From the NCBI RefSeq assembly GCF_020215665.1, contig NZ_CP084061.1:3456501-3520500 (forward strand): a stretch of 64,000 nucleotides of DNA, written 5' to 3'. The DNA comes from Blautia parvula (lineage in GTDB: Bacteria; Bacillota; Clostridia; Lachnospirales; Lachnospiraceae). The notes beneath the pieces were generated by a model. It was not told the origin of the DNA. It did not search any database and saw only the letters and a list, made by a program, of their open reading frames with translations. The position numbers were made by a program, and so were the translations under genes. Shown here piece after piece: positions 15,939 to 26,370 of this stretch; the stretch's first letter is position 1; the number at the start of each line of letters is the position of its first letter.

Positions 15939-18900
15939 ATGAAAAGAAACAAGAAAGCCTCTAAAGCCCTGTCGTTCTTCATGGCACTGGCACTGACCGC
16001 CGGAAATCTATCACCTGCCGCAGTCAAAGCCGATACCATAACCGTGGATAAAAATATCCTGCAGGGTCTGATTCCCACCACAAATGCTGAGGGAGGCATC
16101 ACGAATCCCGAAGCTGCCACAGACGGCATCAACTACGACAGTGATGTGGATGCCAACAACACCCGGATCGATGCCGGGGCTGAAATCGGCGGTGATGACA
16201 ATGGCTATTCCCAGTGGAATCCGGTATACCTTCAGTATGATTTCGGTGATGTATACAGCGTAAAAGCTGTGGATCTGTACCGAAACACTTATCCGGCTGC
16301 AACTTCCACCTTCAAGGATGTAAAGGTAGAAGTATCAACCTCTGAGGATTTCTCAGACAGTACCATCCTCTATGGAGATCCTGACGGGGAAGACTTTTTG
16401 GAAACCGTTGATACCAAAGGCGAATCTCAGTATCTGGCGCCTGAAACAGAGATTGAAGCCCGCTATCTCCGTGTATGGGGAAAAGGCCACTACATAGAAA
16501 ACACAAACAGTGCATGGAAAGGCTACAGCAGCGGCGTCCTCTTTACAGAGATCGAAGTCATCGCTTCTGTGGAACAGGAACAGCCTGCCCCTGATCCGGA
16601 TCCCGGTGATGATGAGGAAATGGTAGACGCCAACATTATGACCGGCCTGATTCCTACCTCCAATACACCTCACCAGATCGTAACCGGAGGTTCTACGGTT
16701 CCCCAGGTACAGATCCTGAACCCGGAAGCAGCCACCGACGGTGTGAAATCAGGCAGTGAGGATGATTCCAACAATACCAAGATCATTGCAGGCCAGGAAA
16801 TCGGCGGTAATGACAACGGCTATTCCGGATGGGACCACGTCTATCTCCAGTATGATTTCGGTAAAGTCCGGGACGTAAAAGAGATCGACCTATACCATAA
16901 CACTTATCCCAATGCGGTTTCTACCTTCAAGGATGTAAAAGTAGAGCTCTCCTCCACAGAAGATTTTGCAGAGAGCACCATCGTATCCGATACGGCTGAT
17001 TATGAGGAAACCACCTCCAACAAGGGACAGCCTCAGGTTATCACACTCCCGGAAATCGTATCTGCACAGTATATCCGTATCTGGCAGAGAGGACATTATA
17101 TCCAGAATACCAACAGCTCATGGAAAGGCTACAGCAATGGCATTCTCTTTAATGAAATAGAAGTCATTGCCAGCATTCCGAAATCCGAAGTTCCCGCTCC
17201 GCCTCCCGAAGAAGAAGCGCAGAACATCGCCCTGGGCAAACTTCCATACGTCCGCGGTCTGACCCCTACTAAGATAGAGGCGATCACAGACGGCGCAGTG
17301 GATGACAACTATGCAGTTCACAACAGCACCGGTGAACGCTGGCTGCAGTTTGAATACAAAAACGCATATCAGATGAAAGAGATCTGCTTCAAGCTTGAAG
17401 AGGGCACCTACCAGTCCGTTAAGGTCTCCGTATCCTCTTCTCCGACAAGCGCAGGCCAGACTGTATTCCAGGAGTATAACTGGACACAGGGTCCTGACAT
17501 GCAGACCATCACCCTGGACACACCGGTCACGGGAAAATGCGTGCGCTTCACAGTAAACAAAGACAACAACAGCCCCACCAAATATTCCGAAGTGGAAATC
17601 TGGGCTACGGGAAAATCCTACGACGAATCCAAACCGGAATACACCGCACCGGATTCCAAATATGATACCCTTGTATGGGCAGATGAGTTTGACGGCGACA
17701 GCGTTGATGAATCCAAATGGAATATTATTGACGGCATGGCAAACCATGCAGCCATTTACAACAAAGGCGCAGTCAGCATCGTAAAGGATGGAGACGAAAG
17801 CTGCCTGGCTATCAACTCCAAAAACTATGAATCCACAGACGCGCTGATCGACGCTGTAGGCTGGGATCAGTACGGCTCACAGGAACTGGCAGAGAAAGTC
17901 ACATGGTCATCCGGCCGTCTGGAGTCCAAGAATAAGTTCTCCTTCCAGTTCGGACGCATGGCAGTCCGCGCGAAACCAAACGATTCCAAGGGTATCTGGC
18001 CTGCTATCTGGATGTTGTGCCAGGATGAGACAGGACATGACGAAATCGACGTGCTGGAATACCTGGGACAGGATGCATGGTCAGCCTGGACCACCAACCA
18101 TTTCGGTATTCTGAGCTACAACAAAGGCTCTCACGGTATTGCCACCAACAATTATGAAGCATGGTGCCAGGATTTCCATGTATTTGAAGTAGAATGGGAT
18201 CCGGAGGCTATCACCTTCTTTATCGACGGCAACCAGGTACACAAAACTACCCAGGCCAGAGATGACGGCAGAGACGGCATGCACACACGCCCCATGTTCC
18301 CGATTCTGGAAACACAGGTAGGCGACGGCTGGGTCGGCGATGTAGACTACAGCAAACAGGATACAAAACAGGACAGTGATTTCCTGGTTGACTGGGTACG
18401 TGTATACCAGACCGAAGGTCAGGCAGTTGCACGCTTTGACGATCTGACAGATATTTCGGGCGGAACAAATGACGACTACTTTATCAGTGCATCCTCCGCA
18501 ACAGACGGTCTTATGGCACTCACAAAAGGAGATGCTCCTTATGAGGACAAAGACAACTTCTATTACGGCGGACAGCCAAGATACGAAGACAGCAGAGTTG
18601 CCGTAAAAGAGAACGCAGAAGACCAGTCCCTTGTATATAAAATCCCGGGTGTAAAAGACGCGCATCTGACAGCTTACTATCAGACGCTCAGCGACTATGC
18701 CGTATGGGACGGAAGCGCATGGACAGACAAAGGCAAATGCATAAGGGAAACACTGCAGAATGGCGCCTCCCTTGATTTCCGGGTATACACTTCTCCGAAC
18801 GGAAAAGACTGGACTAAGTTTGAAAACGTAACAACTGTAAACAACTTCCCGGAAGCTTATCCGAGCTATGCCCGCATCACATTTGACGCTTACGGACTTC

Positions 18901-20450
18901 CGGAAGATACTAATTATGTAAAAGTTACCTTCCCGAATTATAAAGGTGTCACATACACTCTGAATTCAGGCGAAGTGAAAGAAGTACAGAACACAGATAT
19001 CCAGCTTGCAAAGGTAACCTTCCTTCAGGATCAGCAGGAAGCGACTGATAAATCTGCTCTGGAAGCAGTCATCGCAGAAGCTGAGGCATTAAATGCTGAA
19101 GATTATACCACAGAAAGCTGGAACAGCTTATCAGATGCCCTGACTGCGGGAAAAGCACTTATGGACGATGCTTCGGCTTTCGCTGAAGAAATAGAGGATG
19201 CTGCCGCAGCGATCCGCAGTGCCATCGACGGCCTGGAAGTTAAGCCGGAAGCAGACAAAACCGCACTGAAAACACTTCTGGACAAAGCGGCAAAATTAAA
19301 GAAAAGCGATTATACCGCTGCATCCTGGAAGACCCTTACAAACGCTGTCGAAAAAGGCAGACAGGTTCTGGATGATAAGAAAGCTTCTGATAAAGACATT
19401 GCTGATGCAGCAACTTCTATCCAGAAAACTATGGACAATCTCAAAAAAGTCACCAAGACAAATACTGCATCCTTAAAAGCCGCACTGGACAAGGCTGCAA
19501 AACTGAAACAGAGTGACTACACTGCATCTTCCTGGAAGAATCTCACCAAAGCAGTCGATGCAGGCAAAAAAGTATTAAATAACAAAAAAGCTTCTCAGAA
19601 AGATATTGACAAAGCTGCCAACAGCATTCAGAAAGCTATCTCTAATCTGAAAAAAGCCGCAAAAGGTGTTTGGAAACAAAATGCCAAAGGCTGGTGGTAT
19701 GACTACGGCAACGGAAAATGGCCTGCAGGCAAATGGGAATCCATTGACGGCAAATGGTATGCATTTGACGCAGACGGATACATGCGCACAGGCTGGTTCC
19801 GCGAAGGAAATACCTGGTACTATCTGACAAATTCAGGCGCTATGGCTACCGGTTGGGTCAAAGTAGGCTGCTGCTGGTATTATCTCCACAATAACGGCGC
19901 TATGGCTACCGGATGGGTCAGCGTAAACGGCACCTGGTATTATCTTACAAATTCAGGCGCTATGGCTACCGGATGGATCAAATCAGGCCAGACCTGGTAT
20001 TACCTCACATCCTCAGGCGCTATGGCTACCGGATGGATCAAACCGGGAAATGACTGGTATTATCTCACATCATCGGGCGCTATGGCTACCGGATGGGCGA
20101 AAGTAGACGGAAGCTGGTATTATCTCACAGGCTCAGGTTCTATGGCCACCGGATGGATCAGACTGGGAAATAACTGGTATTACCTCAACGCATCCGGCCG
20201 CATGGCTACCGGATGGGTCAAACTCGGCAGCAGCTGGTACTATCTCACATCCTCAGGTGCTATGGCTACCGGATGGATCAAAGACAGCGGAAAATGGTAC
20301 TACCTGACATTCTCAGGTGCTATGGCTACCGGATGGATCAAGGTAAACGGAACCTGGTATTACTTAAACGGCTCAGGCGCTATGGCTGAAAACACATGGA
20401 TTGGCAATTATTATGTCAACTCAAGCGGTGCCTGGACGAAAACCCGATAA
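15939..20450 (+). CDS. secreted modular GH16 beta-glucanase with choline-binding repeats
   Basis: 1503 residues, with a signal peptide at 1-31 ending in AAVKA. Two homologous F5/8-type carbohydrate-binding domains (about 40-210 and 225-410) and a third, diverged one (about 425-565) follow. The GH16 domain spans about 570-835, with the catalytic EIDVLE motif at E702, D704 and E707 in the GIWPAIWM context. Another jelly-roll-like domain lies at about 840-1030. Three FIVAR helical repeats (about 1035-1235) and some eleven choline-binding-type repeats of 20 residues (TWYYLTNSGAMATGW) complete it. GH16 enzymes cut beta-1,3/1,4-glucans or related galactans. The C-terminal repeats would hold it non-covalently on the cell surface. 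AAGGAG precedes the ATG. Confidence 0.93.
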   Translation: MKRNKKASKALSFFMALALTAGNLSPAAVKADTITVDKNILQGLIPTTNAEGGITNPEAATDGINYDSDVDANNTRIDAGAEIGGDDNGYSQWNPVYLQYDFGDVYSVKAVDLYRNTYPAATSTFKDVKVEVSTSEDFSDSTILYGDPDGEDFLETVDTKGESQYLAPETEIEARYLRVWGKGHYIENTNSAWKGYSSGVLFTEIEVIASVEQEQPAPDPDPGDDEEMVDANIMTGLIPTSNTPHQIVTGGSTVPQVQILNPEAATDGVKSGSEDDSNNTKIIAGQEIGGNDNGYSGWDHVYLQYDFGKVRDVKEIDLYHNTYPNAVSTFKDVKVELSSTEDFAESTIVSDTADYEETTSNKGQPQVITLPEIVSAQYIRIWQRGHYIQNTNSSWKGYSNGILFNEIEVIASIPKSEVPAPPPEEEAQNIALGKLPYVRGLTPTKIEAITDGAVDDNYAVHNSTGERWLQFEYKNAYQMKEICFKLEEGTYQSVKVSVSSSPTSAGQTVFQEYNWTQGPDMQTITLDTPVTGKCVRFTVNKDNNSPTKYSEVEIWATGKSYDESKPEYTAPDSKYDTLVWADEFDGDSVDESKWNIIDGMANHAAIYNKGAVSIVKDGDESCLAINSKNYESTDALIDAVGWDQYGSQELAEKVTWSSGRLESKNKFSFQFGRMAVRAKPNDSKGIWPAIWMLCQDETGHDEIDVLEYLGQDAWSAWTTNHFGILSYNKGSHGIATNNYEAWCQDFHVFEVEWDPEAITFFIDGNQVHKTTQARDDGRDGMHTRPMFPILETQVGDGWVGDVDYSKQDTKQDSDFLVDWVRVYQTEGQAVARFDDLTDISGGTNDDYFISASSATDGLMALTKGDAPYEDKDNFYYGGQPRYEDSRVAVKENAEDQSLVYKIPGVKDAHLTAYYQTLSDYAVWDGSAWTDKGKCIRETLQNGASLDFRVYTSPNGKDWTKFENVTTVNNFPEAYPSYARITFDAYGLPEDTNYVKVTFPNYKGVTYTLNSGEVKEVQNTDIQLAKVTFLQDQQEATDKSALEAVIAEAEALNAEDYTTESWNSLSDALTAGKALMDDASAFAEEIEDAAAAIRSAIDGLEVKPEADKTALKTLLDKAAKLKKSDYTAASWKTLTNAVEKGRQVLDDKKASDKDIADAATSIQKTMDNLKKVTKTNTASLKAALDKAAKLKQSDYTASSWKNLTKAVDAGKKVLNNKKASQKDIDKAANSIQKAISNLKKAAKGVWKQNAKGWWYDYGNGKWPAGKWESIDGKWYAFDADGYMRTGWFREGNTWYYLTNSGAMATGWVKVGCCWYYLHNNGAMATGWVSVNGTWYYLTNSGAMATGWIKSGQTWYYLTSSGAMATGWIKPGNDWYYLTSSGAMATGWAKVDGSWYYLTGSGSMATGWIRLGNNWYYLNASGRMATGWVKLGSSWYYLTSSGAMATGWIKDSGKWYYLTFSGAMATGWIKVNGTWYYLNGSGAMAENTWIGNYYVNSSGAWTKTR
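19791..20400 (+). repeat. tandem 60-bp repeats encoding the cell-wall-binding domain
   Basis: About ten consecutive 60-base units, each containing TGGTATTA and GCTATGGCTACCGGATGG with only scattered third-base changes. Conservation at DNA level, not only at protein level, indicates recent unit amplification or gene conversion and predicts copy-number variation between strains. Confidence 0.85.
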
Positions 20451-20530
20451 ATAAATTTTGGCAGCCCCACTCACTTTCCCGGGGGAAACGGAATCCACAA
20501 AGTTCCCTTCCTCTGGGGAACATGAAAGCA

Positions 20531-20563
20531 GGCAGGCAGGTGAAAATTCACCTGCCTGCCTTT
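20531..20563 (+). terminator. intrinsic terminator between convergent genes
   Basis: GGCAGGCAGGTGAA (20531-20544) is followed almost immediately by its complement, ending at 20560, then TTTCT. The stem is about 13 bp and GC-rich. It lies between the glucanase and the convergent L,D-transpeptidase stops and could serve both. Confidence 0.8.
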
Positions 20564-20566
20564 CTA

Positions 20567-21970
20567 TCAGTATACCACAACCGGCACACCTTTTTCTATG
20601 TTGTTATAAATCTTCTCCGCATTGGACGGCGGCGTATTGACGCAGCCGTGGGAGCCGTTGTTGATGTATTCAGAACCTCCGAAGCTGTCTCTCCAGTCCG
20701 CGTCATGGATTCCTGTATTGGCATAGAAGGGCATCCAATATTGAACCGGTGAGGAATAATTTTCGCCTACCAGTGTGGCATTTCTTTCTTTATACATAAT
20801 GCCGTAGATTCCCGTATGGGTATCCCATCCCTGGTTGTGGTTTCCTGTGACTACATCGGTGCTCACCAGAAGCTGTCCGTCCTTGTAGAACCACATGTGC
20901 TGTGCCTGAAGGCTGATCTCCACGTATGTATTTCCAATATCATTGGTATCCCTCACATAGCCTCTGTAGGTATACTCAGGCTCCATGGTCTGGGACTGGC
21001 CGCTCTTTATAGCCTCAACCAGTTTGGCAGTGGTGTCATTTCTTGCGATGAGCCAGCCGTAATCACCGCCGCTGACTGTGATGGTCTCCCCTGTGGAGGT
21101 CACAAACTGACGGGGATAGCCGAAGGTGTCATATTTCTTTGCCATTTCCACCACATACTCTTTTGCTTTCTCCTCATCCAGAACCACATCACCGTTCTCG
21201 TCCGTGGTAAGCCAGTTCTTAATCACATCCTTGTTCACCACTTCCTGCCTGTCAGAGAAATCAAAGGTCACGGTAACGCCCAGATATGCATTGCTCTGGT
21301 CCCGCTGTTTGATCAGATTCTCGTCCGTGCTGTATACTGTGGGCTTCAGATAACAGTCCTCAGCCTCCAGATCCAGCTCCGTCTTTCCTCCGTCAATGGC
21401 TTTCAGGATCTGTTCTTTTACCTTGTCCTTATCCAGGGCATTTCCCATCACCTCAGGGACGATCTCATATCCCGTATCCGTATCACCCAGGTAAGCATCT
21501 GCAGGCTGCGTGATATTCGCCTCTTGGAATGCCTCCAGGGCATCCACTGCCGCGTACAGCATATCTTTGTCATAGGTCGTGGTGGCTGACATATCATAAT
21601 CGTTCTGATGCGCAAATGACAGGAACCATAGAAACGGATTCTGCTTGTCCTTCAGCTCCTGGATCTTGCCGTCATCTACATACTGCATGTTCATCTGTGA
21701 CGCCACTATGGATTCTGTCCTGCCGTCCCGCTCCTTTAAATGCAGGGTATAGGATGCAATCTCATCCACAATGCTGTCCTCCACAGCCTCCACGCTCTTG
21801 CCGGAGGCATTCATTCCGTTTATCTGGGAACCCAGATAGAAATGTTTGGTAAAGTATACGACACCGGCTATGTATCCAAGCACCATAAGTGCAATATATC
21901 CAATCAGTATGCCCAGTACAATTTTCTTTGCCTTCGTGTACTTACCCTTTTTCCCTTTCTTTTTTTTCAT
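20567..21970 (-). CDS. membrane-anchored L,D-transpeptidase
   Basis: 467 residues. A basic N-terminus (KKKKGKKGKYTKAKK) and one membrane segment (about 17-40) anchor the protein. Two PG_binding_4-type regions follow, with repeated LGVTVTFDFSDRQEVV / LHLKERDG-like strands (about 60-330). The YkuD catalytic domain fills the C-terminus, with GIHDADWRDSFGG and SHGCVNTP, which contains the catalytic cysteine. Such enzymes form 3-3 crosslinks in peptidoglycan outside the membrane and tolerate most beta-lactams. RBS AAGGGGT lies a few bases upstream of the ATG. Confidence 0.93.
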   Translation of the reverse strand: MKKKKGKKGKYTKAKKIVLGILIGYIALMVLGYIAGVVYFTKHFYLGSQINGMNASGKSVEAVEDSIVDEIASYTLHLKERDGRTESIVASQMNMQYVDDGKIQELKDKQNPFLWFLSFAHQNDYDMSATTTYDKDMLYAAVDALEAFQEANITQPADAYLGDTDTGYEIVPEVMGNALDKDKVKEQILKAIDGGKTELDLEAEDCYLKPTVYSTDENLIKQRDQSNAYLGVTVTFDFSDRQEVVNKDVIKNWLTTDENGDVVLDEEKAKEYVVEMAKKYDTFGYPRQFVTSTGETITVSGGDYGWLIARNDTTAKLVEAIKSGQSQTMEPEYTYRGYVRDTNDIGNTYVEISLQAQHMWFYKDGQLLVSTDVVTGNHNQGWDTHTGIYGIMYKERNATLVGENYSSPVQYWMPFYANTGIHDADWRDSFGGSEYINNGSHGCVNTPPSNAEKIYNNIEKGVPVVVY

Positions 21971-22291
21971 AACCTCTACCCCTTATGTTATAACTTTTTC
22001 TATCCGTAACGGTTCAGACGTCTGTTCCGCCACGTGTATCCGCCCATTGTAAATTGCTCTGCAACGGGACAAATACCTGTCCTTCGTTTTCTATTCTATT
22101 TCATTTTGATTGTCGAAGTAAAGTGTTTTATGCAAAATTCATTAAAATATCACATTTCTGTAAATTATCCGAAATTTACAGATACTTCTGTAACGAAATA
22201 GAAATACTGCTTCACACAATAAGGCAGAACCTCTGCTGTTCTGCAAAAGTTCTGCCCTGTTTTATCATACGCTATGTCTGTTCTGCAGGAT
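21971..22291. other. intergenic region with a terminator-like hairpin
   Basis: About 320 bases between the L,D-transpeptidase start and the aminotransferase stop, both minus strand. GGCAGAAC (22224-22231) pairs with GTTCTGCC (22250-22257) and probably ends the aminotransferase transcript, although the U-tract (TTATTGTG) is poor. The rest should contain the transpeptidase promoter, which I could not place with confidence. Confidence 0.55.
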
Positions 22292-23572
22292 TTATTCTGC
22301 CAGAAGTTTGTCTATGCTGACCAGTTTTACACTGAGTACAAAAATCTCTGTAGCAAGCTGCAGTTCTTCCGGTGTGGGGAAGCTGGGTGCAATACGAATG
22401 TTGCTGTCATGAGGGTCAACGCCGTATGGGAAGGTTGCGCCTGCCTCTGTCATCTTCACGCCTGCCTCTGCTGCCTTGGCTACGATATCCTTTGCACAGC
22501 CCTCCATGGAGTCAAAGGAGATGAAGTATCCGCCTTTGGGTGTGGTCCATGTTCCGATTCCTGCCCCGCCGATCTCTTTCTCCAGTGTGTTCTCCACTGC
22601 CTCGAATTTCGGACGCAGAATCTCCGCGTGTTTTCTCATATGCTCGTGCATGCCCTCAATGTCCTTGAAGAAGCGCACATGTCTTAACTGGTTGATCTTG
22701 TCATGGCCGATGGTCTGGATCGCCATATGTTTTCTGAAATCAGCCAGGTTTCTCGGAGAAGACGCAACGGCTGCAATACCGGAGCCAGGGAAGCTGACTT
22801 TTGAAGTGGAAATGAATTTGTACGCCAGGTCCGGATTGCCTGCTTTCTCACATTCCTCCAGAATCTCCAAAAGGAAATCCTGCTCCTCATATAAATGATG
22901 GATGCAGTAAGCGTTATCCCAGAAAATACGGAAATCTTCCGCTGCCGGTTTCAGTCTGGCAAAGCGTTTTACAGTCTCCTCAGAGTAGGTGATACCCTGC
23001 GGATTGGAATATTTCGGCACACACCACACACCCTTGATGGCCGGGTCAGCGCTTACCAGTTCCTCTATCATATCCATGTCCGGGCCTGTGGGAGTCATGG
23101 GAACTGTGATCATCTCTATGCCGAAATATTCTGTGATCTTAAAGTGACGGTCATATCCCGGTGCAGGGCACAGGAATTTTACTTTATCTAACTTGCACCA
23201 CGGAGTGCTGCCGCATACACCGTGAGTCATGGAACGGGAAACGGTGTCGAACATAACGTTTAGACTGGAATTGCCGAAGATCACGATCTGGTCTGCGGAA
23301 ACCTCAGTCATGGCTCCCAGCAGTCTTCTTGCTTCCGGAATACCATCCAGCAGACCGTAGTTACGGCAGTCAATCCCTGTTTCACATTTCAGTTTATCAG
23401 TGCTCTTTAACTCCTCCAGCATATCCATTGCCAGCTCAAGCTGCTTCTTGGACGGTTTTCCTCTGGACATATCCAGATTCAGTCCTTTTGCTTTTACTTC
23501 CTCAAATTGTTTTTCCAAATCGGCTTTCATAGCCTGCAGCTGCTCTCTGCTCAGTTCTTTATACGGCGTCAT
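22292..23572 (-). CDS. class I aminotransferase (aspartate-type, MocR-like fold)
   Basis: 426 residues from the ATG at 23570-23572, chosen because AGGAGGAG lies six bases upstream. A longer frame from 23644 has no RBS. The sequence NLDMSRGKPSKKQLELA, GNSSLNVMFDT, GVWCVPKYSNPQGITYSEE, IFWDNAYCIHH and FISTSKVSFPGSGIA (with the PLP lysine) is typical of the aspartate aminotransferase 1c subgroup (Aminotran_MocR), which lacks a DNA-binding domain. Members transfer amino groups between aspartate or alanine and 2-oxoacids. It lies downstream of the P-type ATPase with a 212-base gap, so it may have its own promoter. Confidence 0.88.
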   Translation of the reverse strand: MTPYKELSREQLQAMKADLEKQFEEVKAKGLNLDMSRGKPSKKQLELAMDMLEELKSTDKLKCETGIDCRNYGLLDGIPEARRLLGAMTEVSADQIVIFGNSSLNVMFDTVSRSMTHGVCGSTPWCKLDKVKFLCPAPGYDRHFKITEYFGIEMITVPMTPTGPDMDMIEELVSADPAIKGVWCVPKYSNPQGITYSEETVKRFARLKPAAEDFRIFWDNAYCIHHLYEEQDFLLEILEECEKAGNPDLAYKFISTSKVSFPGSGIAAVASSPRNLADFRKHMAIQTIGHDKINQLRHVRFFKDIEGMHEHMRKHAEILRPKFEAVENTLEKEIGGAGIGTWTTPKGGYFISFDSMEGCAKDIVAKAAEAGVKMTEAGATFPYGVDPHDSNIRIAPSFPTPEELQLATEIFVLSVKLVSIDKLLAE

Positions 23573-23784
23573 GGCTCTCCTCCTGGTAATCTTCATAATT
23601 TTAATCACTGCCCCGGTAAAGTGTTCCGTGCAGCTCTCCTGCAATTATGCTTCGTTATGTGGTATTGTATGATAGAATATGACTTAATGTCAAGAACTTC
23701 TTGCATTTTTGGTAATTTTTTCCCCTTTTTATCGGGTTTATGGTTTTTTATATGCAATTTAACAAATGAAATCCTGCATTTTCC

Positions 23785-26370
23785 TCACTGTCGCTTTCTT
23801 CTGCCGCTGATAAGCCCGGGCAGGAGCAGTATCTCGTGCATAAGAAGCGGAATAGCGGAAATGCCCAGCAGCCACTGCCACTCCCCAAAGGAGAGCTGCA
23901 CCGTCTGAAATGCCTGCACAAAATACGGTACCTCCGTGACCATGACCTGAAGGGCAAGCCCCAGGAAAAACGCCAGTATCATGAATGGATTATCCAGATG
24001 GTTCATTCTGAGTACGGACTTATCCCTGTCACGCATTCCTATGGCGTGGAAGAGCTGGGATACCCCCAGTACGGTAAAGGCATAGGTCTGCCCGCCCCTG
24101 TGGAAGGCATAAAGAGTAATGGCGCTGATCAGCATACCGTAAAATACAGTGAACAGCCAGCCCCCATGGGCAAACAACCCTTCATTGGGGTCTCTGGGCT
24201 TCTTCCTCATGAGAGACGCCGGATCATTTTTATCAACTCCCAGGGCCAGCGCAGGCAGGGAGTCTGTGATCAGGTTCACCCAAAGGATATGACTTGCCTT
24301 CAAGGGCGTCTCCAGGGAAAGCAGGACTGCCACAAACATAGTGATGATCTCGCCAAAGTTGGAGGACAAAAGGAACAGAATGGATTTCTTGATGTTCACG
24401 TAAATGCCTCTGCCCTCTTCCATGGCCTTCTCAATGGTGGAAAAGTTGTCATCTGTCAGCACCATATCCGCCGCATTTTTCGCCACATCCGTGCCGTTTC
24501 TGCCCATGGCAATCCCGATGTCAGCGGCCTGCAGGGACGGCGCGTCGTTGACACCGTCTCCGGTCATGGCTACGATCTGTCCGTTTTTCCGGAAACGGCT
24601 GACGATCTTCACCTTATGGGCTGGGGTCACGCGGGCAAATACCCGCAGGTCTTTCATTTTTTTAGCAAAGCGCTCCTCGCTCATATTGTCCAGCTCCGCG
24701 CCGGTGACGCACTGGTCCATGGAGTCCGCGATACCGATTTTTTTGGCAACCGCCAGGGCTGTGTCTTTGTAATCCCCTGTGATCATCGCCACCTGTACCC
24801 CTGCCTTTTTCAGAGTGCGGATGGACTGGGTGACTTCTTTTCTGGGCGGGTCCATCATGCCGGCCATTCCTGCGAACACCAGGCTGCCTGTGAGGGCTGA
24901 CTCGCTCTTATCTTTTACATGTTCCTTATAAGCAAGGGCCAGCACGCGCAGTCCGTCCTGGGCCATTCCCTCCATTGCCATGCGGATCTTCATGCGCTGC
25001 ACTTCTGTCATGGGAACCGCTTTGCCCCGGACTGCCACAAACGCGCAGCGTTCCAAAAGATAATCACAGGCCCCCTTCACATAGACCGTCTCGTTGCTGC
25101 CGTCTCTGTGTACGGTTGCCATGTATTTTCGTTCAGAGTCAAAGGGAATTTCATAGGTACGTGGATATTGTTCCTTTAATTTCTCCCGGTTATACCCCAT
25201 TTCCTCACCCATATGGAGAAGGGCAAGCTCTGTGGAGTCACCGATCTCCTGTTTTCCCAGCATACTGTTGTTGCACAGAAGAAAGCCCTCCATCAGGCGG
25301 GGAAATTCCCTGCGGCGGACTTGTGACAGGGGAAGCTTGCGGTCATCGCCGTAGATTTCCACTACCTTCATCTTGTTTTCTGTGAGGGTACCTGTTTTGT
25401 CGGAACAGATGATGCCCACTGAGCCAAGAGTCTCCACTGCGGGAAGCTTCCTTATAATGGTGTTGACCTTTACCATGCGGGCAACGCCCAGGGCAAGGAC
25501 AATGGTAACCACAGCGGGAAGGCCCTCCGGTATGGCTGCAACAGCCAGGGAAATGGCTACCAGAAGCATCTGCAGAATGTTCCTGTGCTGGACAACGCCC
25601 AGAAGGAAAAGGGCTGCGCAGAGGACAACTGCCACAATGCTGAGGATTTTCCCCAGGTCACCCAGGCGTTTCTGCAGGGGTGTCAGCTCTGTCGGGGTGT
25701 CGTTGATCATGCCGGCTATCTTGCCAAGCTCTGTCTCCATGCCGGTGGCTACCACAATGCCCTCGGCACTTCCCTTCATAGCTTCGGTTGACATAAATGC
25801 GATGTTCTTCCACTCTGCCATGGGGATTCCCTGGGACAACACGGTATCTGTCTTTTGGACCGGCATAGATTCTCCGGTGAGTGCGGACTCGTTTGTGTGG
25901 AAACCTTGTACTTTTATGAGACGGATATCTGCCGGTACCTGGTCTCCTGCCTCTATCTTGACCAGGTCTCCGGGAACGACAAAGGATGCAGGAATCTTCT
26001 TGTAAATACCGTCACGTTTGACGACTGCGGATGGGGCTGTCATTTTCTTTAAGGCATCCATGGCTTTTTTTGCTCTGCCCTCCTGGATGACGCCTACGGT
26101 GGTGTTCAGGGCTATGACTACAAAAATAATAGCTGTATCGCTGAACTGGCGGAGGAGCATGGAGATTGCGGCGGCCATGAACAGGATAAATATCATGGGG
26201 TCGTTGAGCTGTTCCATGATCATGTCCAGAATTGTCTGGTCTTTGCCTTTTTTGAGTATGTTTTCTCCGGACTGGCGGAGTCTCTCGTCAGCCTCGGTGG
26301 AGGAGAGGCCGGTGGATGAGTGGGTGTGGAAGGTTTCTTCTAATTGGGGGGTTGTAAATGATTCGTACAT
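23785..26370 (-). CDS. P-type calcium-transporting ATPase
   Basis: 861 residues from the ATG at 26368-26370 (AAGGAGG seven bases before). The frame is open further upstream only because it runs into a palindrome. It carries the P2-type ATPase set: a cation-ATPase N-terminal domain, TGES in the actuator domain, [12 protein letters not shown] for the PEGL-type transmembrane segment 4, [11 protein letters not shown] with the phosphorylated Asp, [11 protein letters not shown] in the nucleotide-binding domain, and [17 protein letters not shown]. The C-terminal hydrophobic segments complete about ten helices. It resembles bacterial SERCA/PMCA-like pumps that export Ca2+ at the cost of ATP. Confidence 0.93.
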   Translation of the reverse strand: MYESFTTPQLEETFHTHSSTGLSSTEADERLRQSGENILKKGKDQTILDMIMEQLNDPMIFILFMAAAISMLLRQFSDTAIIFVVIALNTTVGVIQEGRAKKAMDALKKMTAPSAVVKRDGIYKKIPASFVVPGDLVKIEAGDQVPADIRLIKVQGFHTNESALTGESMPVQKTDTVLSQGIPMAEWKNIAFMSTEAMKGSAEGIVVATGMETELGKIAGMINDTPTELTPLQKRLGDLGKILSIVAVVLCAALFLLGVVQHRNILQMLLVAISLAVAAIPEGLPAVVTIVLALGVARMVKVNTIIRKLPAVETLGSVGIICSDKTGTLTENKMKVVEIYGDDRKLPLSQVRRREFPRLMEGFLLCNNSMLGKQEIGDSTELALLHMGEEMGYNREKLKEQYPRTYEIPFDSERKYMATVHRDGSNETVYVKGACDYLLERCAFVAVRGKAVPMTEVQRMKIRMAMEGMAQDGLRVLALAYKEHVKDKSESALTGSLVFAGMAGMMDPPRKEVTQSIRTLKKAGVQVAMITGDYKDTALAVAKKIGIADSMDQCVTGAELDNMSEERFAKKMKDLRVFARVTPAHKVKIVSRFRKNGQIVAMTGDGVNDAPSLQAADIGIAMGRNGTDVAKNAADMVLTDDNFSTIEKAMEEGRGIYVNIKKSILFLLSSNFGEIITMFVAVLLSLETPLKASHILWVNLITDSLPALALGVDKNDPASLMRKKPRDPNEGLFAHGGWLFTVFYGMLISAITLYAFHRGGQTYAFTVLGVSQLFHAIGMRDRDKSVLRMNHLDNPFMILAFFLGLALQVMVTEVPYFVQAFQTVQLSFGEWQWLLGISAIPLLMHEILLLPGLISGRRKRQ

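Noticed and set aside
19791-20400. CRISPR-like tandem repeats.
   Set aside because: The 60-bp units are contiguous, in frame, and encode choline-binding-type repeats. There are no spacers.
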